Source: Hyphomicrobium sp. 12-62-95
GTDB lineage: Bacteria; Pseudomonadota; Alphaproteobacteria; Rhizobiales; Hyphomicrobiaceae
NCBI GenBank assembly: GCA_002279935.1
Contig: NCCZ01000017.1
Span: forward strand, 1-64,000
Direction: 5' to 3'
DNA length: 64,000 bases
Position numbers and translations under genes: made by a program. Shown here piece after piece: positions 24,169 to 32,972 of the stretch (its first letter is position 1; each line of letters opens with the position of its first letter). Under the pieces are notes generated by a model. It did no database searches and was not told the DNA's origin. It saw only the letters and a program-made list of their open reading frames with translations.

Positions 24169-25629
24169 CTAGGACTTCAGATCTTCGAACTTGGTCAGCT
24201 TCGGGTCGAAGCGGAGCTTGACAATACCGACAGGTCCATGACGCTGCTTGCCGATGATGACTTCGGCGACGTTGAGGGCTTTGCTGAGCTGCTCTTGCCA
24301 CTCCAAGTGCCTGTCTGTCCCCACTTCGGGCTCGCTCTTCTCGAGATAATATTCTTCGCGGTAGATAAACATCACCACATCGGCATCCTGTTCGATGGAT
24401 CCGGATTCACGGAGATCCGACAGCTGGGGCCGTTTTTCTTCGCGTGTCTCCACAGCGCGGCTGAGCTGCGAGAGCGCCAGGATCGGCACTTGAAGTTCTT
24501 TTGCGATAGCCTTGAGGCCCCGCGTGATCTCGGAAACTTCAACCACGCGGTTGTCATTGGCCTGGCGTGAACCGGTACCGCGCATCAGCTGAAGGTAATC
24601 CACGACAATGAGCCCGAGTCCCTTTTTGCGTTTAAGCCGGAGCGCGCGGGATCGGAGGGCTGAAATCGTCAATGCGCCGGAATCATCAATGTAGAAGGGC
24701 AGATCCTTCATGGCATGGGCGGTGTCGACAAACGCCCTGACATCGGCGGCTTTGGCAGCCCCGCGCCGGACGGTGTCGTTGGGTATTTGAGAGAGTTCGG
24801 CCATGATTCGGGCGGCAAGCTGCGCGCCGGACATTTCCAAGGAGAAGAAGCCCACGACGGCGCCTTTGTCGCCTTGTGTTTCCAGATAGGCCCGGGCCGC
24901 ATTGAAGGCGATATTGGCTGCGAGGGCGGTTTTACCCATGGAAGGTCTTGCGGCGAGTATCACGAGATCTGTGGGTTGCAAGCCGCCAAGCTTTGTATCG
25001 AGACCCGTGATGCCGGTCGTTACGCCGGTGACCCCTCCTCCGTTCTTGAAAGCCTTCTCCGCCTGTTCGGCCGCTTCATCGGCAAAGTCCGCGATGGATT
25101 TAAAATCATGAGCCTGGACGCTGTTTTCGGCGATGGCGTAGAGCTGGGCTTCCGCACTTTCGATCAAGGGGGCCGTGTCGTCAAAGGCGGGGTCGAAATG
25201 GAGCGCGCCATAGGCAATCTCTTCGGCCACGCTGAACAGCACCCGGCGGCGATGGCATTCGCGAATCGTGCGGGCATAGTCTTCGGTGTTGATGACACTG
25301 ATCACATTCGCTGCAAGATCGGCGAGATAGGCCGCACCACCAACGCTCTCAAGATCAGGGTCTTTCTCGAAATAGGGTTTGAGGGTCACGGGTGAGGCCC
25401 CTTGCCCACGGTCAATCAATGTGGCAATCGCCTGGTAGATTCGCCCATGCACGTCCGTATAAAAATGCTCAGGTGCCAGGGTTGAGGCGATGCGCTCAAA
25501 GCTGGCATTACTGACAAGAAGAGAGCCCAAGAGGCCCTGCTCGGCTTCGATATTATGTGGCGGTGTGGCCTCGGGAACGACAGATTGAAAAGGTTTGGGC
25601 GAAGATGGGACGGTGCTGTGTGAAAACAT
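24169..25629 (-). CDS. dnaB: replicative DNA helicase DnaB
   Basis: A 486-residue helicase of normal DnaB length. The N-terminal domain begins with PHNIEAEQGLLGSLL. The RecA-like motor has Walker A ARPSMGKTALA near residue 230, Walker B LGLIVVDYLQLM, and the DnaB C-terminal motifs LSQLSRAVETREEKRP and DLRESGSIEQDADVVMFIYR. It unwinds DNA at forks as a hexamer. A full-length copy on an accessory replicon suggests replication with its own helicase, a phage-derived gene, or a chromid. An AT-rich leader precedes it. Confidence 0.93.
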   Translation of the reverse strand: MFSHSTVPSSPKPFQSVVPEATPPHNIEAEQGLLGSLLVSNASFERIASTLAPEHFYTDVHGRIYQAIATLIDRGQGASPVTLKPYFEKDPDLESVGGAAYLADLAANVISVINTEDYARTIRECHRRRVLFSVAEEIAYGALHFDPAFDDTAPLIESAEAQLYAIAENSVQAHDFKSIADFADEAAEQAEKAFKNGGGVTGVTTGITGLDTKLGGLQPTDLVILAARPSMGKTALAANIAFNAARAYLETQGDKGAVVGFFSLEMSGAQLAARIMAELSQIPNDTVRRGAAKAADVRAFVDTAHAMKDLPFYIDDSGALTISALRSRALRLKRKKGLGLIVVDYLQLMRGTGSRQANDNRVVEVSEITRGLKAIAKELQVPILALSQLSRAVETREEKRPQLSDLRESGSIEQDADVVMFIYREEYYLEKSEPEVGTDRHLEWQEQLSKALNVAEVIIGKQRHGPVGIVKLRFDPKLTKFEDLKS

Positions 25630-25841
25630 AGATCCTATTATGGTCCTATTTGAATTGAAGTATCAAAACTTTGCGAATTGAGCGCAATATATCAGGGGAT
25701 AATTATGCCGTGCACCACAATGGATTTTGTTCGAACGTCTTGCCGACTGTTCTGCAGGCGATCGAAAGTGAAGTTGGTCCCGTCTGTCAGTTGCTTGAGC
25801 CGCACCCGAGATTGTGGTTCGCTTTTTTCAAAGTGGGTGAA

Positions 25842-26924
25842 TCATGCTGATATAATCATCAACCAGTAACGCGTTCCTCGCCGCTCGCCAGTTCTGGTCA
25901 ATGCACCCAGTGCTACAAGTTCCGCTAGATCACGGCGGGCGGTGGCTGGGGGAGCGCCGGTGATCGACGTGTACTTACCCGCCGAAAGACCGCCCTTGAA
26001 GCCATCCGGCCCCTCGCGCATCATTCTGAGCAAGGCTTTCTCTTGCCGCGCGTTGATCTTGCCTCGCAATGAATCGAATAGCTTTGTTTTGGCGATTAAA
26101 AAATCGATCCAGCGTTGCGTAAGCTGTTGCGCCTCTAAAACAGTAGCCGCAAACCACATCAGCCATTTTGTTACCTCGTTCTCTCTATGGGCGAATTCCA
26201 GCGCCTTATAATAGTCCTTCTTACGCTGCTCGATCATCACAGAAAGTGCCGTCAAACTCGGCTGCCCAAGACCTTGTGCCAGTGCCTTTTCTGAGATCGC
26301 CCGGCCTATACGGCCATTGCCGTCTTCAAATGGATGAATAGATTCAAAATACAGATGTGCGATCCCGGCTCTGGCCAATGCGGACATGGGCCGCACGCCA
26401 CCTGGTCCCGCCATTTGATCAGGTACTTGGCTTGATGGGGGAGCTTCAAAATGAACTTTTGGAGCATGTACGGGCCCAGAGACGATCTGCATTGGCTCTG
26501 GATGCGTGCGATATTGGCCGATATCTTTAATATCCCGCCGCCCCCACGTTAGCAGGTCATGCCAGCGAAAAAGCTGAGCATCACTTAGACGCGCGTCATA
26601 GGAGCGATACAGATCGACCATCAACTCGGCGATACCCTGTTCGGCTGGACTAACGCGGCGGTGATCGGTCACAAGACCAAACTGTCGGCGGATGGAGGAT
26701 TGCAAACTTTCCCGATCCAGAATCTCACCCTCGATCTCTGACGTTTTCAGAGCCTCGGCACTGATGATTTCAACGGTCAGGACGGCCCGGTCCTCCTCGG
26801 CTAAATGTTGGACAGAGCCGATCACAACTCCGCCCTGCCTCAAGAAGCGGCCCTCTAAAGGCGCTATTGCCTCGGAATCGAAGCGAAAATTCGGCCAGTC
26901 ATCTTGTTGCCAGTTCCAACGCAT
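25842..26924 (-). CDS. Fic-domain protein (DUF4172-Fic)
   Basis: A 360-residue Fic protein, probably an AMP-transferase. The N-terminal DUF4172-like region begins WNWQQDDWPNFRF. The active loop HPFEDGNGRIGR at 197-208 is complete (His, Asp/Glu, Asn, Arg). The inhibitory motif TSEIEG at 61-66 fits the [S/T]xxxE[G/N] rule, placing the self-inhibitory helix N-terminal to the Fic core (class II). A C-terminal winged helix (TSITGAPPATARRDLAELVA) may bind DNA. It stands alone with no antitoxin gene, as expected for a self-inhibited enzyme. Confidence 0.88.
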   Translation of the reverse strand: MRWNWQQDDWPNFRFDSEAIAPLEGRFLRQGGVVIGSVQHLAEEDRAVLTVEIISAEALKTSEIEGEILDRESLQSSIRRQFGLVTDHRRVSPAEQGIAELMVDLYRSYDARLSDAQLFRWHDLLTWGRRDIKDIGQYRTHPEPMQIVSGPVHAPKVHFEAPPSSQVPDQMAGPGGVRPMSALARAGIAHLYFESIHPFEDGNGRIGRAISEKALAQGLGQPSLTALSVMIEQRKKDYYKALEFAHRENEVTKWLMWFAATVLEAQQLTQRWIDFLIAKTKLFDSLRGKINARQEKALLRMMREGPDGFKGGLSAGKYTSITGAPPATARRDLAELVALGALTRTGERRGTRYWLMIISA

Positions 26925-27074
26925 GAGCGATAGAGTAGCACAGTATCGCTCAACTTATACTAAACAAATGAGCGATAACTGACGCAAGGATCGCTCATTC
27001 AAACGTGCCTTGGCCGGTATAGGTTCGCTCACATCCCGCAGAGGCCGGGGGATAATTCCCCCTGGCTCGGATCA

Positions 27075-27986
27075 TTAAGCGGCGTTTTTGGTGAGGGACT
27101 GGTCACGGAATTCCTTAACGAAAGGCTTGACGGCCTCTGGCAGAAACTCAGTGAAGAGCTTGAGTTTTGCGGGGTTTTTTACGAATTCGAGCGGGTGGAC
27201 GCCATTGATGGAGCCCAGATTGGGTTTGTGTACGAAATAGCCCACGAGCTCTTGCAGTTTATCGGGCATCGCCTCGAGATCCTCCAGCGAATAGCCCAGA
27301 TACGCATTCTCGGCCTGGCGGAGCCAACCCAGGGAATAGCTGATAACGGCCCCGCAGCGCCGTGTCTGCGTTTCATTGCGTCCGCCGCAATGGAAGAGCG
27401 ATCCCAGATAGATCAGAACCGACCCGGCTTTCATCGTGCCGAGAGCAATTTGCTCGGGCGGGAGATCATTGAGCGCGAGGTTCAAAGATTCCTGGCGCGG
27501 CCATTTATGGCTGCCGGGAACCAGCACGGTTGAGCCGTTGGTCTCGGTAAAATCATCAATCGCCCACATGCAGTTCAGCATGACTTCCTGACCGGGATGT
27601 AGGAAAGGGAACATCGGATCGTCCTGATGCATGATCTGGCGGGGCTCATTGGGACCAATCGAGATCGCCTGGGTCAGGTTGATTTGATACTGGCTGCATG
27701 AGGGGAGCAGGTAATGATCCATGACCGCGAGGATGGATGGAACAAGCGCCATTTCCTGAAAGACATCGGATTTGTTGAAGAGGAGCCCCAGACGCTTGGT
27801 GGCATAGCCGTAAAAATCGCCCTGGCAGTCTGGGATAGCGTCCAGATGCTGGTTGAGCTCACGTTTGAGCTTGGCATGACGCTCAGGCGGGAGGACGGTA
27901 TCGATCACAACGCAGCCATCCTCCGTCAGGGCCTCGATTAGTTTCTCGGCAGGGGTGAAGGGTCCGAAATGTTTGATGGTGGCCAT
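27075..27986 (-). CDS. phytanoyl-CoA dioxygenase-family oxygenase in the quorum-sensing operon
   Basis: A 303-residue iron/2-oxoglutarate oxygenase of the PhyH family. Fe ligands are His120 and Asp122 (MHQDD) and His199 (LFHCGG); Arg209 or Arg210 would bind 2-oxoglutarate. A strong ribosome site, AAAGGAG, sets the start at 27986. It is the last gene of luxR-luxI-X-phyH, 13 bases after the small gene. It may hydroxylate the acyl chain of the autoinducer or another lipid; that is inference from gene order. Confidence 0.82.
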   Translation of the reverse strand: MATIKHFGPFTPAEKLIEALTEDGCVVIDTVLPPERHAKLKRELNQHLDAIPDCQGDFYGYATKRLGLLFNKSDVFQEMALVPSILAVMDHYLLPSCSQYQINLTQAISIGPNEPRQIMHQDDPMFPFLHPGQEVMLNCMWAIDDFTETNGSTVLVPGSHKWPRQESLNLALNDLPPEQIALGTMKAGSVLIYLGSLFHCGGRNETQTRRCGAVISYSLGWLRQAENAYLGYSLEDLEAMPDKLQELVGYFVHKPNLGSINGVHPLEFVKNPAKLKLFTEFLPEAVKPFVKEFRDQSLTKNAA

Positions 27987-27999
27987 AAAGTATCTCCTT

Positions 28000-28296
28000 T
28001 CAAAAATCGCTGGCTTTGGGCTTACGGGTAGACTGACGCTCGGCCTCAATCATCTTCAGAAAAATTTCGAGGATGAAGACGGTGCATTGAGCGACTGGCT
28101 GGGTGTTGGGGCTCAGGCTCCGGGCACAGGCTTTCTCAAACAGCATGAGCACGTCACAAAGCTGCGCAAGAACCCTGGCTGATTGGGGGTTCGTATCAAG
28201 GGACTCGAGGTCTGAGCGCTGGAACACATAGTGCTCGGGGTACTGGTCGCGGCTGACGGGGCCGATGTCCGTACGATCAGGCAACCCGGCGTTCAT
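28000..28296 (-). CDS. small helical protein between luxI and phyH
   Basis: A 98-residue protein whose start lies inside the end of luxI (20-base overlap), so translation is probably coupled. The central part is helical (VLAQLCDVLMLFEKACARSL, then CTVFILEIFLKMIEAE) with a basic tail. There is no signal peptide. No family recognised. Its place in the operon suggests a role in making, modifying or sensing the signal, or control of the LuxR protein. Confidence 0.6.
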   Translation of the reverse strand: MNAGLPDRTDIGPVSRDQYPEHYVFQRSDLESLDTNPQSARVLAQLCDVLMLFEKACARSLSPNTQPVAQCTVFILEIFLKMIEAERQSTRKPKASDF

Positions 28297-28966
28297 GGAA
28301 CTCCTCCGGGCCTGCATGTCGCAGGTATTTCTCCAACAGATGGGGCGGTAAATCTTCGGGTTGGATGGTGAGCGTGATCCCTGTGGCTGCGCGCACGCCA
28401 TCGAGCAGAGCTTTGTTCATGTCAAAGCGCGCGGTGACCGTGGGTTCCCCTTCCAGATCGATGATGGCGCTGACCTCGGCGGGTTTGAAGCCGATCCGCT
28501 CGAGGAGACGCTTTATCTTGATATTGTAGAGCGTGTACATGTCGGTGATCCCGCACAGTCTGCAGGTATCGATAAGGGCTATGATCATCTCGGCTGTTGC
28601 CAGATTGACCTGTTTTTGCCGCTCGGCGCGGTTCTCGGTCTCTGAATGAACACCAAAGCGGCTGGTTTCGCACATCGTGCTACTGTGTGGGATCGGCAGG
28701 GTCTTGGTGTAGTCGGGCCAGATATTGCGGATCATGGAGGGCTGATCCGTGGTCAGGAACCGCCACGTCCCCGTCACGTGTTCATTCTGGTCCAGGTGGA
28801 GAATGTAGATGGTCTCAGGAAGATCGTAATCATCGACCTCGAGCTCCATGGCGTTGACATCGACATCCCAGCCCATGCGATCGCGGAAAATCTTGGTGCG
28901 AACGCGGTGCATGTCGAGAAGATGGCGGGTGCTCCCCGCTTGGCCTGCTTGTAGAATTTTTATCAT
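28277..28966 (-). CDS. acyl-homoserine-lactone synthase (LuxI family)
   Basis: A 229-residue autoinducer synthase. The family's invariant residues are present: Arg24, Phe27 and Trp33 (RTKIFRDRMGW), Glu43/Asp45/Asp46 (ELEVDDYD), Arg69 (TGTWRF), and Glu100/Arg103 (CETSRFGV). It makes an N-acyl homoserine lactone from S-adenosylmethionine and acyl-ACP or acyl-CoA. Acyl length cannot be told from the sequence. luxR lies upstream on the same strand. The leader holds a dyad that could hide the ribosome site. Confidence 0.92.
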   Translation of the reverse strand: MIKILQAGQAGSTRHLLDMHRVRTKIFRDRMGWDVDVNAMELEVDDYDLPETIYILHLDQNEHVTGTWRFLTTDQPSMIRNIWPDYTKTLPIPHSSTMCETSRFGVHSETENRAERQKQVNLATAEMIIALIDTCRLCGITDMYTLYNIKIKRLLERIGFKPAEVSAIIDLEGEPTVTARFDMNKALLDGVRAATGITLTIQPEDLPPHLLEKYLRHAGPEEFHERRVA

Positions 28967-28976
28967 TTGAAATTAT

Positions 28977-29011
28977 CCCCCAGGGTGATTTTTGAAAATC
29001 ATAATGGGGGC
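28977..29011. promoter_or_regulatory. dyad in the luxI leader, candidate lux box or ribosome-site hairpin
   Basis: TGATTTT-TG-AAAATCA at 28986-29001 is a perfect inverted repeat, flanked outside by CCCCC (28977-28981) and GGGGG (29007-29011), which can also pair. On the coding strand the inner G-run is the only purine-rich ribosome site before the luxI ATG at 28966. Folding would hide it; alternatively the dyad is a LuxR operator. Confidence 0.45.
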
Positions 29012-29144
29012 GCAGGCCGCCGACTATTCCACAAAACGGGAATAAACCCGAAAAAATCAATCGGACATTCGTGTATGGTAATATTTGAAAGATTACCGTG
29101 TCTCGGTGTAAGAGCGATTAGATTGTTAGGAGAGCGTCCGCGTT

Positions 29145-29885
29145 TTAGGGAACGATAAGGCCGTGGATGATGGCGATGGCTGCGGCATGGGGACCGTTGG
29201 TGGCGCCGAGCTTTTCGAAAATGCTTTGCATGTGTTTTTTGACAGTGTCGTCCTGGATGCCAAGACGCTCGCCGAGCTGGCCATAGGTCAGGCCCCGAGA
29301 GATCCACAGAATGACTTCGGTTTCCCGGCTCGTCAGGGGCTTGATAGGATCGAGATTGCCGAGGCCCAGAATCATCAGCCGTTCATGAGCGCCGGTGGCC
29401 AGAAGATGGATTTCATGGCGGTGAAAGTTGAAAAGCTGCTGGAATTCAACCGCGGGCAAGTCCCCTGCGACGGAGAAGGTGGCTTTCGTCAAATTGGGGC
29501 CATGGATGGGGACGCTGGCGCCTTCTTTGATGCCAACGCTGCGGCTGTCATGAAAAATGATTTTTTGCTGGCGGGTGATGGGATAGCGCTGCCCAATCGT
29601 CTGCCAGGAGAAGGGAAGGTTGGCGTTGGTGGCAAAGCGGCCCACCATATCATGTGCGCCAAAATTGTTGGATTGGTAGTGATTTACATACGCTTCGGGG
29701 TAGGTTGTCAGGATGATATGGGGTTTTTCCGGGATTGTTGGCCAGCGCAGCCAGTAGGCGGCTTTTTCAAAGCCGATTTCATTCATCCGATTGCAAAGGA
29801 GGTTTATGACGGAATCAACATCGTGACAGCTGTTGAGCTGGTTCAGATACCTGTCAATATCGTCCAGCGTAGAGCGGGTCGTCAT
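29145..29885 (-). CDS. LuxR-family quorum-sensing regulator
   Basis: A 246-residue protein. The N-terminal two thirds match the autoinducer-binding domain (KAAYWLRWP, then YVNHYQSNNFGAHDM and PFSWQ). The C-terminal LuxR helix-turn-helix runs from about 183 (LTSRETEVILWISRGLTYGQ, then LGIQDDTVKKHMQSIFEKLG). It would bind the signal made by the adjacent synthase and control the operon. The AT-rich leader at 29886-29959 could hold its promoter. Confidence 0.9.
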   Translation of the reverse strand: MTTRSTLDDIDRYLNQLNSCHDVDSVINLLCNRMNEIGFEKAAYWLRWPTIPEKPHIILTTYPEAYVNHYQSNNFGAHDMVGRFATNANLPFSWQTIGQRYPITRQQKIIFHDSRSVGIKEGASVPIHGPNLTKATFSVAGDLPAVEFQQLFNFHRHEIHLLATGAHERLMILGLGNLDPIKPLTSRETEVILWISRGLTYGQLGERLGIQDDTVKKHMQSIFEKLGATNGPHAAAIAIIHGLIVP

Positions 29886-29959
29886 TCTCTATTATAAATA
29901 CATTATGTTAAATTATTCTTTAATAATACGATGGTTTTTCGTTCATATCGTGCACTTGC

Positions 29960-30154
29960 TTAATTTCCAATCTTGAAACCAAGGTCGTTGTTCCGCGCAA
30001 CAAATATCAAGGGATCATAGCAGGCGAGGATCCCCTGCTCCGGATTGCTATCCAGATAGTGATTGGTGTCATCGGCGGTCTGGAAAACGGCCGTGATGCG
30101 GATGGCACGCCCAAAGGTGTGAATGAAAAGCGGCTGGTCTTGTTCCAGAAACAT
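29960..30154 (-). CDS. 64-residue plasmid protein
   Basis: A short gene with a strong ribosome site (AGGAGG nine bases upstream). It is soluble, without signal or motif; the middle reads AVFQTADDTNHYLDSNPEQG. Small proteins like this are common in conjugative plasmid backbones of alphaproteobacteria, beside ardC. Function unknown. Confidence 0.6.
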   Translation of the reverse strand: MFLEQDQPLFIHTFGRAIRITAVFQTADDTNHYLDSNPEQGILACYDPLIFVARNNDLGFKIGN

Positions 30155-30294
30155 GGAGGACCTCCTATGTGGTGTTGTGGATCAAGTTGAGGGTGCTCGG
30201 GCTCGTGGGATCGCGTGAACACCCCATCGGTTCATTTAATGGCCCGTTTGATAGAGTCGATTGAAAAAAGTTGGCCGGTAACGAGAAGATGTTG

Positions 30295-30570
30295 TCAGTC
30301 GAAAAGTTCGGAATGCGAGCCTAAGCGAACGAGCTGCAAAGCGTCAGGCGTGTTACGATAGATCAGAACAAGATCAGGTTTTAGGTGGCAATCCCGAAAG
30401 CCGGCCTATTGCCCAGTAAGGCCATGATCGCGGTAGCGCGCTGGAAGAGCCTGACCTGAAAGCAGTTTCTCAATAGCATCTTCCAGAAGCTCTTCAATGT
30501 TTCGATGTCGGCCTCGCTTCTCACGTTTAAAATCTTGTTTGAATGATTTGGTGTATTCAATCGTCCGCAT
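30295..30570 (-). pseudogene. YafQ/RelE-type toxin with an internal amber codon
   Basis: Reading from the ATG at 30570 gives a YafQ-like protein of the usual 91 residues: MRTIEYTKSFKQDFKREKR, then RYRDHGLTGQ, a TAG at codon 55 (30406-30408), then AGFRDCHLKPDLVLIYR and a normal end at 30295. YafQ proteins have Trp at that place (LTGxWxGxRDCHLKPDL), so TGG to TAG explains it. The catalytic part is after the stop, so the toxin is dead unless amber is read through. The start overlaps the antitoxin gene by 14 bases. Confidence 0.85.
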
Positions 30571-30820
30571 TCAAGTCTGCCATCAAACGTCCAGAGTTGG
30601 GGGCCGTTTTGATTCGGCCGGCTTTCGCTTGCTTCATGGCCCCTTTGGTGGCGGCGTTGGGGGCCTTCACTTTGAATGGCAGGGCTTTATCGGCGGCGGT
30701 GCGTATCATCATCAATCGGATGGCATCCGAGAGGGTCAGGCCCATTTGTTCTAGGACCTGCGCGGCCTGATCTTTGATCTTTTTGTCGATACGGGCGCGT
30801 ACGACGGCATCTGTTGTCAT
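30557..30820 (-). CDS. RelB/DinJ-family antitoxin
   Basis: An 87-residue antitoxin. The N-terminal ribbon-helix-helix (VVRARIDKKIKDQAAQVLEQ, then MGLTLSDAIRLMMIRTA) binds DNA and dimerises. The flexible C-terminal tail would wrap the toxin. The gene is intact while its partner is broken, so it may be kept as a regulator or as an anti-toxin for other copies. Confidence 0.85.
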   Translation of the reverse strand: MTTDAVVRARIDKKIKDQAAQVLEQMGLTLSDAIRLMMIRTAADKALPFKVKAPNAATKGAMKQAKAGRIKTAPNSGRLMADLNADD

Positions 30821-30899
30821 GATAATTTCTCCATCGGTGTAGTGCCATTGTAGCTACAGAATGGGTTCTTTGTCAAACGGCAGTGCCACATCGTTCTGA

Positions 30900-31805
30900 T
30901 CACGCCGCTACCTGCTGACCTTGAGGTTGAAGTCCGTTCAAAAAGTTGACGGCCTCGGAGGCGCGCGCCGCCGCGCGGAAGATGGCTTTGGAGTCTGATT
31001 TGAGGAGCTTGTGCCAGTGATGAATGTACTGGGCGTGATCGGGCCGCGTGTCCTGGGTCACGTGCAACTCGGCGCAAAGAATTGCGGCAGCGAGCTCCAC
31101 CAGCAGCTCTTCCTCGATATAGACCTGATCGGCGAAGGCTTTGGGAACGGGCCGGTTGAGGCGGCTCTTATGACCGCTGGCATGACAGATCTCGTGCAGA
31201 AGCGTGGCGTAATAGCTCTCCTGGCGGCTCATCGTATCTGTGCCCGTGAAGAGGGATTCGGCCGGCATATGAACGGTATCTATGGAATGACGATAGAAAG
31301 CACGGTCACCGCCAATCTTGACGGGAATAGCGGTGTTGGCCACGTAGCGGTCGACAGCCGCCAGGCACGCGATGAGCGGCACAGGCTCTGAGGGCGCTGG
31401 CAGCTCGACGCCCTCGACCTCAGCGATGTTAAAAACATTGCTGGCGCGGGCCACGCGCCGCTTGCCATCATCATCTGGCTCATCCGGGTCAGGCTCGGTC
31501 TCAAAGTTTTTGTAGAAGACAACCGTCTCGGCTTTGGCCCCGCGGCGCACTTGCGCGCCGGCGGCTTCCCACTGCTTGTAAGAGCCCCAGAGATTGTGCT
31601 CGAAGCCGCGGAGAATGGCGGCGGCGCTGAGCCCGAAGATGTTGATCCCGGAATAGGTGGATTTGGTGATGAAGTTGCGCGGGATCGTGAGCCCGCCCTC
31701 CCGCCTCCGCCAGGGCATGACGAAGTCGCCGGGATTGCTCTCAATGGCTGCAATGATCTTGTCTGTGACGTCGCGGTGGATGTCGCGCTTGGGGGCTTTT
31801 TTCAT
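30900..31805 (-). CDS. ArdC-family antirestriction protein
   Basis: A 301-residue protein with an N-terminal single-stranded DNA-binding domain (DUF1738-like; KSTYSGINIFGLS and LWGSYKQWEAAGAQVRRG) and a C-terminal zinc metallopeptidase-like domain with HEICH at 204-208. ArdC proteins protect incoming conjugative DNA from host restriction. It sits in the transfer/maintenance part of the replicon, divergent from the small gene at 32017. Confidence 0.88.
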   Translation of the reverse strand: MKKAPKRDIHRDVTDKIIAAIESNPGDFVMPWRRREGGLTIPRNFITKSTYSGINIFGLSAAAILRGFEHNLWGSYKQWEAAGAQVRRGAKAETVVFYKNFETEPDPDEPDDDGKRRVARASNVFNIAEVEGVELPAPSEPVPLIACLAAVDRYVANTAIPVKIGGDRAFYRHSIDTVHMPAESLFTGTDTMSRQESYYATLLHEICHASGHKSRLNRPVPKAFADQVYIEEELLVELAAAILCAELHVTQDTRPDHAQYIHHWHKLLKSDSKAIFRAAARASEAVNFLNGLQPQGQQVAA

Positions 31806-32016
31806 GGGGTCCTCTCCTCGTGGTGGGTTGGACGGTCCCTGCTGGCTGACATCTCTCTCGCGCCCCGGGGCTGTCCTGACCGGCCCCGGCCCCGCTCTCC
31901 TCTGAGTGTGTGGTTCGCTTAAAAAAATGAGGGAGCACGAGCCCGCGGGCCCTTAAAGCGCTGACCCTTGTCCTCAGTTCACTCTCAGAAGGCCTCTAAG
32001 CCTCAGGGAGAACACC

Positions 32017-32475
32017 ATGGAAAAGACCTTTGATCAGCTTCTTGAGGACGTGCTGGCGAGTCAGGAGCAGCTGAAACTCCGGGTTCACGATCTCTGGCGG
32101 GAGACGATCGCCGTGATTGGCGCGGATCAGCGCAGCCGCTTCGCTCTGGGTCGGGTGTGGATCGCGGAGAAGCTTTGTGGCCGCTTGCAGCTGGAGAGGG
32201 GGTACTGCCAGGAATGGTGTGGTGGACCCAATGGGGAGGTCGCGCGCCGTTTGCATGCAATCGTTGCGAATGCCTTTCTGTACGGTGACTCCGGTGCTGC
32301 GGGCTTCGACCTCGACGGACTGAAAATCACGGTGTTCGTGGTGCGCTGTTTTAATGCGGCGATGGCACTCACGCAGTGCCCGCGCTGTGCTGCGGCCCTG
32401 GTGTGGGATCTCGTGAACGAAGAGGCGCTCAAAGAGCTGGGCGCCGGCGTCTCTCACGAATTGCAGAGCGTGTGA
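32017..32475 (+). CDS. plasmid protein with a CxxC pair
   Basis: A 152-residue soluble protein with helical segments and five cysteines, of which TQCPRCAA looks like half a zinc site. CTCAGGGAGA upstream is its ribosome site. It is followed after nine bases by another Cys-rich gene; the pair and the next gene at 32973 form an operon. No family recognised. Resemblance to small plasmid DNA-processing proteins is only contextual. Confidence 0.55.
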   Translation: MEKTFDQLLEDVLASQEQLKLRVHDLWRETIAVIGADQRSRFALGRVWIAEKLCGRLQLERGYCQEWCGGPNGEVARRLHAIVANAFLYGDSGAAGFDLDGLKITVFVVRCFNAAMALTQCPRCAAALVWDLVNEEALKELGAGVSHELQSV

Positions 32476-32484
32476 GGCCGCATC

Positions 32485-32955
32485 ATGGAAGATCATAGCG
32501 AGGCTCTCATTGCCTCATATCATGAAAGCTTAGAGCGTCTGTGGGAGGCCGCCCTGCAGCTTCACAGCTGCAGCGGCTGTGCCGCTCAGGATCTGGAAAA
32601 CAAAATCAATGTGTCGGCGTTGGCCACGAGGTACGAACGCGGGGGCCTTTGTCCGGGCGTCTGCAAGGATGTGCGGGCCACAACCAAGCCATTCTATCTG
32701 GTAACGCGGTACAGCAATCGCGATGGGTGTGTGCCCGGGTCTTTGAAGGACGTGTTGAACGTCTCCAATCTCGTGTGTGAGACCTGGGATTTGGGGATGA
32801 GGATCATGGGCTGCGCGGCCTGTGTGACGGCCGCCATGGTCTATGACGTGAGGACGGCGGCGGCACAGGCTCACGTCATGGCGTGTAACCGAGAGCCTGG
32901 AGCGGTACCGGACGGGTGCCCGCGGTGCTGTGCACCGCCTGTGGGCCTGATTTGA
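32485..32955 (+). CDS. cysteine-rich plasmid protein
   Basis: A 156-residue protein with about 11 cysteines, in pairs such as SCSGC, LCPGVC, MGCAAC and CPRCC, which suggest one or two zinc clusters. Otherwise unknown. The preceding gene has the same helical start and a CPRCAA motif near the end, so the two may be distant paralogues. The last part, CPRCCAPP, aligns with that CPRCAA. Confidence 0.5.
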   Translation: MEDHSEALIASYHESLERLWEAALQLHSCSGCAAQDLENKINVSALATRYERGGLCPGVCKDVRATTKPFYLVTRYSNRDGCVPGSLKDVLNVSNLVCETWDLGMRIMGCAACVTAAMVYDVRTAAAQAHVMACNREPGAVPDGCPRCCAPPVGLI

Positions 32956-32972
32956 ACAGGGATGAGACGGCG

